DNA of 64,000 nt from Dactylonectria macrodidyma (taxonomy: Eukaryota; Ascomycota; Sordariomycetes; Hypocreales; Nectriaceae): contig JAGMUV010000019.1 in the NCBI GenBank assembly GCA_020744425.1, positions 310,001-374,000 on the forward strand. Direction: 5' to 3'. This document shows, one piece after another, positions 1 to 10,696 of the stretch. The position numbers and the translations under genes were made by a program. Below the pieces are notes generated by a model. It was not told where the DNA came from. It made no database searches and saw only the letters and a list, made by a program, of their open reading frames with translations. Numbering within the stretch: the stretch's first letter is position 1; each line of letters opens with the position of its first letter.

Positions 1-1377
1 TCATCGGGGTTTGGGAACAGCTCTTGGTTCCAATGATTGATCATCGCAGACATGGCAACTGGCGTGCCTTTTGGAATAACCCACGTGTCGCCTACCCGAC
101 TTGTGTACACCAAGTCCTCGTCACGAGCAATTCTGGAGGAACGCATCGCAACACCAGGCATCATGCGGAGCGTCTCGTGGATAATAGCCCACAAATAAGG
201 TCGCCTCTCCAACTCGAGAAGTTTGAGGTTGGAAGGATCGATACCATCCAGGTCTTGCATGAGCTTAGCGTATATGGTAGGTTCCGAAAGAAGACGGTAC
301 GTGGCGATTGCGAGGACTGACTAAGGGCGATGTTAATATTGAATCTCATTCTTATAGAAGGGTTATGACGTACGGAGGTTGTTTCGGTGCCCGCGCCAAA
401 TAGGACAAATCCTTCACCAGAGAGACGTGAGATGGACTTGTCTGACTCGCTGAGCGACTTCGATTGGATGAGTTCCGTAAAAAGCCTTCCCTTGTCCGGT
501 GCTTCCAAGGCCGCTTTGATGTGGCCTGGAATAGTGACATACATCTGGCGTACAAACGGCTTGAAGTCTTCACCCAGATACTCTGCGAATTGAGGGAGAA
601 TGGTGACCAACATCCTCATGAGTGGGTTGAATCTCAACATGTGGGTGCATTTGGTAAATGGCTTGATCCACGTTGCAAAATTGGGCTTCCAATCATCTTG
701 TGCGATAAGCCCCAAGGTCTGACCAAAAGCATATTGTGAAATGACATCAGCAGTAAAACAGTTGAAGGCCTCTCGTACGTCGAACGGCTCTTTGCCAGCC
801 CAACGAAGCATCCTATCCACTGTTTCGTTTGCAAGTTGGTAAACCTCATCTTCATACTTGAGCACCTGCTGGCGCGAGAAGAACCTCGATATAGCGGCCC
901 TGCGGACGCGATGGAGCTCATGGGGGATGCTTGAAAAGGTCGATGACGCTATGGGCCCAACACCACTGCTGTTGACTTGGTGTACCCATCTATCACGGAC
1001 ATGCCCTGAGCCAGCATACACATGATCGGCGAATGCCGGATCGGAGCAGTGCAGCTCATCAGGATTGATCCTCACAAGTGGGCCTAACGACAGTCAGTAA
1101 AGTCCAACCGTAGTTCATACAACTCACCGTAAGTTTCATGCATTCGACGTATCTGATGACCGAACCTCCCCACTCGCCACCAGTCATAGTAGGCCTCATA
1201 GATGTAGCTTGCGGCTGCCAACTTTGGGCCGGGAAATTGGGACAGCGGGTGGAGAGGTGAAATATTGTAGAGAGCAACTAGAATGTAGTATACCACCCAG
1301 AGAACAACGAGGCAGATGACACCGATTGGAGAGACGATCAGCTTCAAGCTGTTCAGGTTGAGTGAAGTTTCGAACAT
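1..1377 (-). CDS. Cytochrome P450 monooxygenase, 3' end outside window
   Basis: Membrane-anchored fungal P450, reading leftward and cut by the window edge. I join exons 1128-1377, 374-1083 and 1-320; both introns (1084-1127 and 321-373) are GT-AG and restore the frame. The start is the ATG at 1377, since the longer reading opens with GTG. Visible: an N-terminal hydrophobic anchor, the hinge FPGPKLAAAS, the LVRINPDELHCSDP strand typical of fungal class II P450s, the I-helix oxygen-binding motif GAGTETTS across intron 2, and the K-helix ExxR in HETLR. The heme-cysteine loop lies beyond the edge, so catalytic competence cannot be judged. The N-terminal half resembles the trichodiene-oxygenase-like (CYP58-type) group, but the substrate is unknown. 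No terpene, polyketide or peptide synthase lies nearby, so I do not assign it to a metabolite cluster. Confidence 0.9.
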
Positions 1378-3124
1378 CTTGACAATCGCGCGTACCTGGC
1401 TAAACACAGAAAGAAACAGACAATCGTGTGCAAAGCAGCCTGGGTAGGGAGGAAGTAGGGTATCTTGATAAATATCCGTATCGCCCTACCGTTCCCCAAG
1501 AAAACCTCGTGGCGTGAAGCCAAGACATTGCCAAAGCCACCAAATGAGTGTTTGATAACTATGGTCCTCTAATTGGTTGGGGTTGAAAATGTGGCTGGCA
1601 GCCAAGTACGACCCTGAACTGACGGTCAGTACTGCACCTTTGCGGGGTTGGACGTGAATGCATGAGATGTGACCATATTCATTCGTACATGCATCTTGTT
1701 TTCTCTCTCTCATATTTCCGGTCCAGGGATGTTCTGCTCCTTGGGATGTTCGATACCTTTGGGAGCGGCGATGCTGCGGAATCAAGCATTCTGTGTGTAC
1801 CGTATCTCAAAGAGTGCGCCATCGTGACGTGCTTTGCCTGAAACTAATGAACGCGCGTTGCTTTGAAGCCTGGGATGTATTGTGACCATTCGAAGAAGCA
1901 AAAACGTGGCCTATCTATCCAAAGCAAGACTCAGACGACCTGTCACTCCGTGACTAGAGCGAACACGGACTTGCACGCTTGCATCCCCTTGACGAATCAC
2001 ACCCGCCACAGAATACGACCATTAAGTTGTTGCGATACGTCGGATCTGCATCTAAAGTCTCCTTTTCCGTGTTTCGATTGTGAAACGAGGCAACTTTCAC
2101 ATGTTCTCATGATGCGAATGCGACATTCCGCATGGATCGCACACCGGTCGCTTTCATATCCCCACTTCCCACTGCTACTCGTGAAGCTGCGCGAATCAAG
2201 ACTCATGCAAGTAGCCCCTCTTGATGGCTAGATGACCTTCTTTCAAGGGTCTAGACATGTGGTTGCTTTCAGCTTGCCATCGATCGATCTAATCGGGCCA
2301 TGTGCACAGATGTGGCTGTTACGAAGGATGAGCTCGCGTTGCAGCCAAGGCTTCAATAGTGCGCCAGCCCACACACCGCTATCGATATGCACATCAGCCC
2401 CCACAGCCGTTAGCCAACCGTTTCTTCTGCTCATTACCTCCTTGCAGGTCAATACTCCTCACACTGAGGTATTTTAATTACCAATCACGCCCTGTCTCAG
2501 TTGGTTGGTCGCTTGTGTCCTGTTCGTCCAATTACAACAACCCTAGAGTCGTGTTTGCTTTTGAGGCCATGCAAGGACGTCGCTTTCAAGTGCGAGTGTG
2601 TGCCTGAAAGGATCAATCAGGCTACGCAGCCCGAGAGCGGCGTTTTGGATGAGATCTAGACCCCGCCACCACGATGACCTATCATATTGCACTATATGCA
2701 TCACTGTGTGAGGAGTAACTTACCGTAGTGGCGCTCTCAGCGCAACGAGTTTGGTCACTTCTTGCTTTTTGGAAGGGATCAACGCGGGCGGGCTGCCTCT
2801 GGCAGGAAGCTCCGCCGATACATGCAGTCCATTGTTCCCATGGATATCGAGCACGCCTGTCTATAATGGGTCCGCTTCTTGTAGAAGGTACTTGGCGAGG
2901 TGCATCTGGATGGTTGCTCTCCTCCTGCATGTCGGTTCCACCTAGAGTATCTACCCACCCGCAAATATATGGATAGCCGGAGACACTGATAAGTAGGATA
3001 TTTGGCGAACTTCCACGCAGTTTAGCCCATGAAATGCGCGTAAATCGAGAGAGTAAATGGCAGGGCTTAATATTGCTTCGGCTGCTTCAGATTATTGCGG
3101 TGGCCATATCCACCAAGGATGCTA
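1378..3124. other. Intergenic stretch, no gene seen
   Basis: About 1.7 kb between the P450 start and the 3' end of the F-box-like gene. Short open frames exist on both strands but lack recognisable motifs, consistent splice structure or conserved-looking composition. I see no tRNA or repeat here. It should contain the P450 promoter on its left side. Confidence 0.5.
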
Positions 3125-4000
3125 TCAGTGAGGCGGGGGGTGACGACTGAACACGAAACCCCTTGCATCTGGTTGCTCATCCCACGCCTTGAGTCCAGGT
3201 AATAAGGCACTCATGATCCATTTCCTCCTAAAGCTCCCTCCAGCCCAAGCCTCAACCGTGCCGATATTCTCGTACAGCTTTTTTGTCTGTCGCCCGTGCC
3301 ACGGACACCGTCTTAATTGGCTGTTCAATTCTGTCTCTATTGCTCGTAGCGCCCTCTCCTGGCCGTCAACGTCCTCTTCCTTTTCTCCCGGCCTTAGGGG
3401 GCCCATCTGATGCACGAAGGACGTCGGTGTCGTTGGTGCGTTGACGATGTTGATGACTAGCTTTCCAATGGAGACTTGCTTTCTGGGAGTTTGTTGGTTC
3501 GACATGCCCATGAAATCTGGTCCAAGCGAAGTAAAGAACTCGTTCAAGAAGCCGGTGAAGCTCCACCCCCACAACGTATCAAACCGTGTCAAGCTGTAGT
3601 CCCCAACGAAGCGGAGATCTGCTCGAACGGTGGGTATGTGCGCCATTGGTGCAGGGAAGCATCGTGGCGTAGCAACCACAAGATCTGCGATTTGCCAAAT
3701 GAGGTCAAAATCATAAACGAGTTTGTCTTGCGATTTCAGCTTCCTCAGCAGGATTGACACTTCAGAGCGGACCTGTTTGTTTACACAAAGGAGCCCATGG
3801 CTATTGGTGTTGACCGGGGGGTAAAGAATCGTTGCGAATCCAGGGTCAAAGTTTTCCGCGATTCGGAGGCGATAATCTGGTAACCCGCAGGCTTCCGGAC
3901 TCTCAGGAAGAGGGGTGGTCCAGAAGATGACGTCGGAGTAGACTTGGTTTCGGAGCTCGGCGGGGAGGCAGAGAAGCGGGGACTTGGATGCAGCAGCCAT
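3125..4000 (-). CDS. F-box-like (LPxELRNxVY) hypothetical protein
   Basis: Single-exon gene of 291 residues, started at the ATG at 4000; the frame extends to a GTG at 4012, but the ATG is the normal choice. Near the N-terminus is LCLPAELRNQVYSDVIFW, the leucine-proline/ELR signature seen at the start of many lineage-expanded fungal proteins (F-box-like or 2EXR type). Such modules usually recruit Skp1 or act as unknown scaffolds. The rest is a globular region with no catalytic motif I recognise, followed by a basic C-terminus. These families are large and variable in Pezizomycotina and no substrate can be inferred. A similar but longer protein lies at 40142-41968. Confidence 0.72.
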   Translation of the reverse strand: MAAASKSPLLCLPAELRNQVYSDVIFWTTPLPESPEACGLPDYRLRIAENFDPGFATILYPPVNTNSHGLLCVNKQVRSEVSILLRKLKSQDKLVYDFDLIWQIADLVVATPRCFPAPMAHIPTVRADLRFVGDYSLTRFDTLWGWSFTGFLNEFFTSLGPDFMGMSNQQTPRKQVSIGKLVINIVNAPTTPTSFVHQMGPLRPGEKEEDVDGQERALRAIETELNSQLRRCPWHGRQTKKLYENIGTVEAWAGGSFRRKWIMSALLPGLKAWDEQPDARGFVFSRHPPPH

Positions 4001-5716
4001 CTTTCTCAGCACGGAGAGGTTTCCTGAGTAAGCCTCTCCGAACCCGACTGTCGATAATTCTTGGTACCGTGGATGTAGATGAAAGGCACTGTCACTTGTG
4101 AGGTTGGAAATCTGTGGAAGCGGTGCCTTTATTAGGATCCCATTATACTAGCGTCGCATCTAGTCGCCACCAGGAGTTTCCTGAGAAATTCGAGTCGAGG
4201 CGTTTGACTCTGTTGTCTAGCCCGATTTGAGGCTACTTCTTCAACCCGGCGATCTAACACGATGAGGCTAGTAATCTGACACGAGGTACAGCAATTTGCA
4301 CGTGCCGATGACATTCGACTCAGGTAATTGTCGTCCCGGAAGTAGGCGCCGCAGCTGACCTCGGCATGTTCCTCTCATCTCTGTCCCCCGTAGTAATCAG
4401 GTAAGCAACTGTCGCCTGAATCGGGCACTATCCTATCGGGTATGAAAATATCTCCCGAGAAAATTTGCCGCAAAAAGGGTTTCGTTATGTGTCCTACTTT
4501 CTTGAGAAAATGTCAATGTGTGTATACACTCAATTCTCGGAAGAATGCGGGATCATGCGCTCCATTGGATCCATTCAAACATTGACGAAATGGCACAGAA
4601 TTTCTTTCAACATTCATGATCTAAGATTCTTGCTTCCTGAGAGCCCCAATCATCTTGGATCATGTATTTGCTAAAGCTCGGTAAACTCAAGGGATGGTTT
4701 GGCAATGACCAATCATCAAGCAAAGGTCGAATCACGACGGCCTAGGTTAGTCGTACGCACGCGACCACAACCGAGATCGCCCATTAAGTAGTAGCATCAA
4801 GACCTCCCGGCTTAGTTGAGAAGGTTCGAAGTCCAACCAATGCCAGGATCTCGCCTCATCTGGGAACACCACATGGCGGGTTTCAACCAGCATTGGCACC
4901 TCCCGGTCCTTGGATGAATCGGGCGACTCCCAAAAACGCCTTGTGAACCTCTGTATTACTATGTACAGAGTAGTTTTTAGTTGCTGGGACACCCTCGTAG
5001 CGGACCATCTGGTGTTTTGCCAGTATTCTTCATCTTGCATCTGACCCGTGAGAATGGCACCACCATTGTTGTGGAATCTTGGCCAACATCGCAAAACAGG
5101 CAAACTGCAATTTCCAGATTGTTTCTTCCCAAGACGTCCTTGACCCAAAAAATATAGTCCTCCGCCTTGAAAGTCTATTTTCGCCTTTCATTCTTCCAAC
5201 TACTGTACTATTTTTGGAGGATTACAATAATGCAAACATTCCTTGCGAATGGACACATCATGAAGCGCTAACCGCCTTCCCCGCTCTTCCTCCTTGTAAA
5301 CCAGCACGAACGACAGTGAAATAAGCCAAAGGATCCGGATATAAGACCGGAGGAAGCATAGCTTATGCTTAAAAAGGAAGGCCACCTGAGACAGAAAGAA
5401 CGTCGGTGGGGCACGTCAGCCAAGAGAGAGATAACACCACTCAACACCATGACGCATTCCCACTCGGAGATGGATGACCCGAAGTCGTGATCCATCAGCT
5501 ATGGATCCCTTGGAGCTCTTGGTCAAACTAGTCCGAATTCTTACCCAACTCCACTTCTGCCACATCTGACCGCCAGAAGCGCTCCGAAGACGCCGGCTAA
5601 GCCATAAGATATTGGTAATCTGAAACCCCGCGTATTTCATCGCCTTTCAAAACAATCCATTTACAAGGCAACACCCACAAAACGACTGCAACATCTGGAA
5701 CGGCAACAATAGCAAA
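4001..5716. other. Intergenic stretch, no gene seen
   Basis: 1.7 kb between the divergent F-box-like gene and the alpha/beta hydrolase, so it holds both promoters. A 133-codon frame on minus (4747-5148) opens only with TTG and matches nothing I know; I treat it as non-coding. No repeats or RNA genes were recognised. Confidence 0.45.
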
Positions 5717-6694
5717 ATGTCAAACCCCTTACTTGTCTTACCTCGACCTGGCACCACCAAGCCCGGTGATGTGCCAGACTCGATCCCAGCTCCACCTGAA
5801 GCCGACTTTGTTGCAACTTTTGGCCAGTTGCTACCTCCAGCATCGTATCTAAGCACACCTAACGGCAAAGCTGCATACTATGAACTGCCTCCATCGTCTC
5901 CCGCAGACGGAACGACGCCAGTTTCTCGCGTCCTCTTTGTACATGGCGTCCAGACATGCGCCATCGGTCTGCACAAACTCTCACGCGCTCTGTCCTCGCG
6001 TTTTCCACAGGCGCACCTTGTCCTACTTGATCTCTGGGGCCATGGACTCACCGACACGCCGCTTTTGCCACACGAACCAGCGCTATTTCACGGCTTGCTA
6101 GAGTCATTAATGGTGCATCTTGGTTGGGAAGATGCCCATCTCATCGGCTATTCATTTGGCGCGGCAACCACAGCAAGCTTTACGGCTGCGAAGCCCGAGC
6201 GCGTCTCGTCCATGGTTCTAATTGCCCCCGCCGGCTTCATCCGCGAAGCCCAGTTTAGCGATCTGCAGAGAAGCTACTTGCGTGGTGGTGAGGGATTAGA
6301 GGAGCCGGCCAAAGCGTGGGTTTTGGATTTGCTAGAAGGAGGACCATTGGTTATCCCTTCGGACTGGAAGGAAAAGGTTGCTCGAGGCGAAGTGGTCGCG
6401 CAAGCCGTTCGAGACTGGCAGATGAAGAACCACAAAGGACACGCCGGGAGTGTGATAGCCATCTTCAGGGATGGCGGGGTCATGGACAAGGACGAGGAAT
6501 TTGCCAAAGCAGTAAAGACTGGCAAGAAACACTTGGTCATCCTCGGAGAGCTGGACGACATAAGCACCGTACAGGATTTCAACAACATCGGGATGCAGAA
6601 CGTCGTTGTTATCCCTCAAGTTGCCCATGCGGTTGTGAGAGACAAGGGCGTGGAGGTTGCCCAGTTCATTGAAGATTTCTGGAACAGTTTGTAG
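5717..6694 (+). CDS. Alpha/beta-hydrolase fold protein
   Basis: Uninterrupted 325-residue protein starting at the ATG at 5717 and ending at TAG. The fold is clear from the sequence: beta-strand plus oxyanion-hole HG at residues 76-77 (VLFVHGVQT), the LDLWGHGLTD strand-loop near 104-113, and the nucleophile elbow GYSFG with Ser146. A late acidic residue follows (GELDD, about 278-282), and the catalytic His is in VAHAVVRD (His304). Spacing and length match soluble single-domain hydrolases of the epoxide-hydrolase/C-C-hydrolase superfamily. There is no signal peptide, so it is probably cytosolic. The substrate is unknown; ester, lactone or C-C bond hydrolysis are all possible. No intron is needed, and codon use looks like that of neighbouring genes. 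Confidence 0.88.
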   Translation: MSNPLLVLPRPGTTKPGDVPDSIPAPPEADFVATFGQLLPPASYLSTPNGKAAYYELPPSSPADGTTPVSRVLFVHGVQTCAIGLHKLSRALSSRFPQAHLVLLDLWGHGLTDTPLLPHEPALFHGLLESLMVHLGWEDAHLIGYSFGAATTASFTAAKPERVSSMVLIAPAGFIREAQFSDLQRSYLRGGEGLEEPAKAWVLDLLEGGPLVIPSDWKEKVARGEVVAQAVRDWQMKNHKGHAGSVIAIFRDGGVMDKDEEFAKAVKTGKKHLVILGELDDISTVQDFNNIGMQNVVVIPQVAHAVVRDKGVEVAQFIEDFWNSL

Positions 6695-7490
6695 TTACCC
6701 AATTACAAGACTTGGGGATATTCATCACTAGCAATCGGAACTAGACTCGTTTTCCAATTGCATTTACCCCAGTAAACTCATTAGGGCTATCGAGACACAC
6801 AAAATCTATCTCAATCATTTCTTATTCGTTTGCTCTTACATGTGCATCAAGGCAACGCCAGTGCTGCTCGTAGCGTTCCCAGATGAATGGCTGAGAATTT
6901 TCGAAGACACTGGGGTTGCTCAAAGGAACCTGAGCGCTGCAATTTTGGATGAACAATTAGTTACTATAAGTTCCATGGCTCTGGTACAGTTTGCAGAAAA
7001 CGAGGCTTATGAACCAGATCCATCCCACCATCAGCTGCCTTAACCAGTTACAAAACTGTTTTTACGGGTGCATGCTTGATTATTTGCCATAAACAAAAAC
7101 TTGGATAGAACCAAGCCACCAATTTCTGCAAATCGGTTGCCAACAGGCAGCGACTTAGGCAAAGATAGACATATGCAGGTCAGCCACCAGTTCACCCAAG
7201 CCTATTAGTAGTCCGAGAAGGCGCAAGCGACATGCAAAGTGTCTGCGTTTTGCCTAATGCGGCGGCACGCCTGGGGAAAAATACCAACCTTCCTGATGGA
7301 ACTAGCAAATGAGAGAGCAAGCCTGATTTACAATAGAAACTCACGGAATCCTTTGCTGACTTGACTTGTCACCACAGGTCAAGGTAGAACGTGATGGCAT
7401 TCAAGTATGATGATGAGGCTATGAATCGCAAATTGGAACAACTGAAACTTCTTCCATTACTTTCTACAAACCACGCTTTTTGGACCTGCA
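6695..7490. other. Intergenic stretch, no gene seen
   Basis: About 0.8 kb between two plus-strand genes. It holds the 3' region of the hydrolase and the promoter of the STAND N-terminal-like gene. A 67-codon frame at 6840-7043 has no supporting features. Confidence 0.45.
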
Positions 7491-8612
7491 ATGGCTGAAA
7501 TTCTGGGTATTGTGGCAAGTTGTGTTGCCCTCGTTCAACTCGCAAGCTACGCCCGGAAATTGTCACGCGAGTTGTACAATGTTTCAAAAGACGCCGGTTC
7601 CGTAGGGGAAGGAATCGAAATATTTGCAAGCCGCATCCGAGCCGATTCAGCGGCCATTGATTTGGCTTATCTCCATAAAAGAGCATTGTCAGAAATTCCA
7701 GAACTCTTCCTTTGTCACCTACATTTCTAATAATCATGTTTTGAACGACATTGATACGGAGTGTCAAATCGTCATAACTAATCTTCGTAACGCTACTGAG
7801 CGTTTGAAGACGATGAAGAGCGGGTTTAGAGCCTTAATTGTGTTCAAGTGGATGTCACAAAAGAGTTACATCGAGGTTCTACAACCCCAGATGGATCATA
7901 TCAAGATCCAGCTTCAATTGCTTATGTCCGGTGTAATTTTTGAGACGAGAAATTTACCAACGGAAGCTGAAGGTAGACGATCTGAGGCGGAGGAAGCTCT
8001 ACCAACCGAAGACCCAAATTTGCGTTCTAAGACAGACGAAATCCCATCAACAGAAGAGCCAAGTCTGCCTTCTTTGGCAGACGAAGATAAGTAAGTGGAC
8101 CTGCATACTGAACACCAGATTTTTTTGACTTAAAACACTCACATGCCCACTTTTATAGGAAGCTGCTGCAAAACATCATTCGGAGACAAATGAGAAGAAT
8201 CAAAATCTTGGAGTATCAACTCTTTCGAAATCATGAATCATTCTTCCACCCACTTCGTCCCACGGAGTCTTCAAGTTCCATTGAACAAGACCACCAATCT
8301 CTTTCAGATGGAGGGAGAAGCATAATCAACAGCGGGAGTATCTCACAGGGTTCTCTGCCCATTTCATCATCATCCATCTCATCGGGCAATGATTCTTCTG
8401 AAAAAGCGGTTGTGCGTCTCCAACCCTCCTCTTGTTCTTATAATTATTCATTGACTCATTCTCTCCGGAAAAATTCCTCCGCGAAGATGATCTACCCAAG
8501 CCGCGCCGTGGGCGAGTTCTGGAAACCAGGAAGAGCCCGTGGAAGGAGAACACACGCAGGTACATGTAGTCTTCCAAAGGTCGAACGCGAAGCATCGCCG
8601 CTGTTGTGGTGA
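7491..8612 (+). pseudogene. STAND/NLR N-terminal-domain-like gene with a 1-nt frameshift
   Basis: Starts at the ATG at 7491 with a helical segment (MAEILGIVASCVALVQLASY) of the kind found at the N-termini of fungal STAND/NLR proteins and related standalone proteins. The frame breaks in an A4 run at 7677-7680: removing one A turns the reading into LHKEHCQKFQ and it continues smoothly to about 8090. A GT-AG intron at 8091-8158 then leads to a final exon (8159-8612), in frame. Summed exon length is 3n+1, matching one inserted base. The C-terminal half is acidic, then Ser-rich and basic, with no NACHT or repeat domain. It may be a decayed gene, a regulatory N-terminal-only protein, or an intact gene carrying a homopolymer sequencing error. 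It probably acted in non-self recognition, by analogy only. Confidence 0.6.
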
Positions 8613-9103
8613 GGGAGCTAGACTAAAACATCATCTCCAATGTCCAAGCAGAGGATTTGGGACTTGAGATAAAGTTGAAAGATCGAGATGAAGTGACTTG
8701 GTTGGACCTGGTGGGTGGGTCCCTTGAAGCGAGGGGGAAGCGTGACACTAGAATGGAGGTATATTGACCACCGAACTCCGCATTGGCCACTGATCGTATT
8801 GCACTGCGAAGTGCCAAATATCATGGGGACCTTATACTCGGTAAACCACTCCTGGAGCAAGTCATTCGGCGTAGAGATGAAATGAGGTGAGTTAAGGCCG
8901 GGTGGGAGAATCTGGATGAACATCGAATATGATGCAATCATAATCTCTAAAGCCGTGTATAAAGGACATGTCTGTGAACATGAGCGGAATAGTGGAATGG
9001 TAAATTTGGATAGAAAACTATGGCCACGAGTACCGTCGCCGATTCGCTCGAAGCTAATTACTTCTATTGTTTCCATTCACCTCTGGCAAACACCATTCCA
9101 TCT
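8613..9103. other. Convergent intergenic stretch
   Basis: 490 bp between two converging genes (STAND-like and sugar transporter). Small frames on minus have no family signature. Nothing else was seen. Confidence 0.45.
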
Positions 9104-10696
9104 TCACGCATCTTCAACTTGGACCGTCTTCTGCTCAACACTGTAAGCCTCAGCCGCACGGCGCTCGGCCACAGTTGTATACGTCCGGAACTGCCGAGTT
9201 GGCACTTTGTTCATGAACAGTTCATCCAGCTCCTCGTACGTTCGCATTCGAGTCTCTGGGACAAAAAGATATGCCATGATAGCAAATATGAGCATAAAGG
9301 CTCCAAAGACGAAGCCGATTTTGGCTTTGAGATTGCCGTAACCTGGATTGAACATGTATGGGGCGACAAACGACCACATCGTATTGACCGCAGCCGAGAC
9401 TGACAGGGCGATGGCGAGGGTCTTGGTCCGCAGGACAGAGGTTGGTATCTCGCCGGAAATGGTATAGGCTGTGGACCCAACACCAAGATTGTAAAAGAAG
9501 TTGTACATGGTGTAGAAGCCCACGGAGGCAGTTGTGCCAGCCTTGGTGTCGATTGATCCAGAAATTCCCATGCATATCAATAACATAGTAAGGGCGATGC
9601 AGCCACCAAAGTACATTGGTCGACGGCCGTAAAAGTCGGACACTAGAAAAGCAATGGTAGCACCAGACATTGACAAGATTTGAGCACCGATCTGGATTTC
9701 AAAGGACTTTTCGTCGCTAATTCCCAGATACTGGTACATCAGAGCACCATAGTTGGACACAAAACCGAGACCTGACATGGGCTCTGAGAGAAACACCATA
9801 ACGGCAATCATGGTACGGCGTAGGTTTGTTCCGCGGAAGCAGTCCATGTATGTACCGTAATTTTCGGTCTCAGCCCCCTCAAGCGTCAACTTGATTCGCT
9901 CCAAGTGACCATCGGCATCCCGAGGATCCGAGTAGAGACGCTCCAGAGATTTTCGTGCAGCTGTCATCTTGCCCTTGCGCACCAAAAAGACAGGAGACTC
10001 GGGCATAAAGACTTGACCGATGAGGGCGACGACAGCGAAACCCCACTGAGCACAGATAAGAGACTGCCAGGACCAGGACGAGTCCCACTTGGACGTGAAG
10101 TTTGACATGATGGCTGAAACAAAAGGTCCAATGCACTGAGAGAGATTGCAGAAGCCGATAGCTGACGCACGGATGGCCAGCGGTGAGATATCGGCGACGT
10201 AGGCGGTGCAAAGATTGAGAAAAGCGCCAATGGCGATAAAGTTCATCATCTTGCCCCCAAAGAACATGGCGATGGAGGTACTGGCAAACTCGATACCGAC
10301 AGACGCAATATTGATGGAGGCTGCCACAAGAATGACTGGCTTAGTTCCGTAGAGGTCGGAGAAATAGGAAGCAGCCCAAGAACCGACGATGGCGGCTGCG
10401 TTGGATCCACCACTGAGGGCAGATTGCCACTTCGTCTCAATGAAGTATTCGCCATCTTGGAGACTGCCGAAGCTCTCCTTGAAGACGGGGATGCTGATGA
10501 CAGAACCGGATGATTGATTCTCGAAGCCGCGCACGATGAGGGTCCAAAGCATCACGCCCATCCAGAAAAGTAGCCAAGGATCCTTTCTGAGCGTTTGGGA
10601 ATAACTTCGATTGTGCTCCTGCTGCTGAATTGCTCGACCTCGAAGCTCGTTGGTCAAGCCATGCTCGTCGTGAGCGGCTGAAGTGTCCTTTGACAT
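9104..10696 (-). CDS. MFS sugar transporter (maltose/alpha-glucoside permease-like)
   Basis: Single-exon, 530-residue transporter started at the ATG at 10696 (MSKDTSAAHDEHG). Twelve hydrophobic spans are visible in two groups of six, split by a charged loop at the PESPVFLVRKGK motif that ends the first half. Family signatures of the sugar-porter group are present: FGGKMMNFIAIG in helix 4, PESP after helix 6, FYGRRP between helices 8 and 9, and PETRMRTYEELDELF after helix 12, equivalent to PETKGLxLEE. The GFENQSSGS stretch in helix 1 is typical of fungal maltose/alpha-glucoside permeases. It should be a plasma-membrane proton symporter. The GH5 glucanase lies 2.2 kb away on the other strand, so saccharide uptake is a plausible shared theme. 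CreA-type sites lie upstream. Confidence 0.9.
   Translation of the reverse strand: MSKDTSAAHDEHGLTNELRGRAIQQQEHNRSYSQTLRKDPWLLFWMGVMLWTLIVRGFENQSSGSVISIPVFKESFGSLQDGEYFIETKWQSALSGGSNAAAIVGSWAASYFSDLYGTKPVILVAASINIASVGIEFASTSIAMFFGGKMMNFIAIGAFLNLCTAYVADISPLAIRASAIGFCNLSQCIGPFVSAIMSNFTSKWDSSWSWQSLICAQWGFAVVALIGQVFMPESPVFLVRKGKMTAARKSLERLYSDPRDADGHLERIKLTLEGAETENYGTYMDCFRGTNLRRTMIAVMVFLSEPMSGLGFVSNYGALMYQYLGISDEKSFEIQIGAQILSMSGATIAFLVSDFYGRRPMYFGGCIALTMLLICMGISGSIDTKAGTTASVGFYTMYNFFYNLGVGSTAYTISGEIPTSVLRTKTLAIALSVSAAVNTMWSFVAPYMFNPGYGNLKAKIGFVFGAFMLIFAIMAYLFVPETRMRTYEELDELFMNKVPTRQFRTYTTVAERRAAEAYSVEQKTVQVEDA

Noticed and set aside
4747..5148. 133-codon minus frame with plausible-looking peptides
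   Set aside because: Opens only with TTG, has no exon partners and no motif I recognise.
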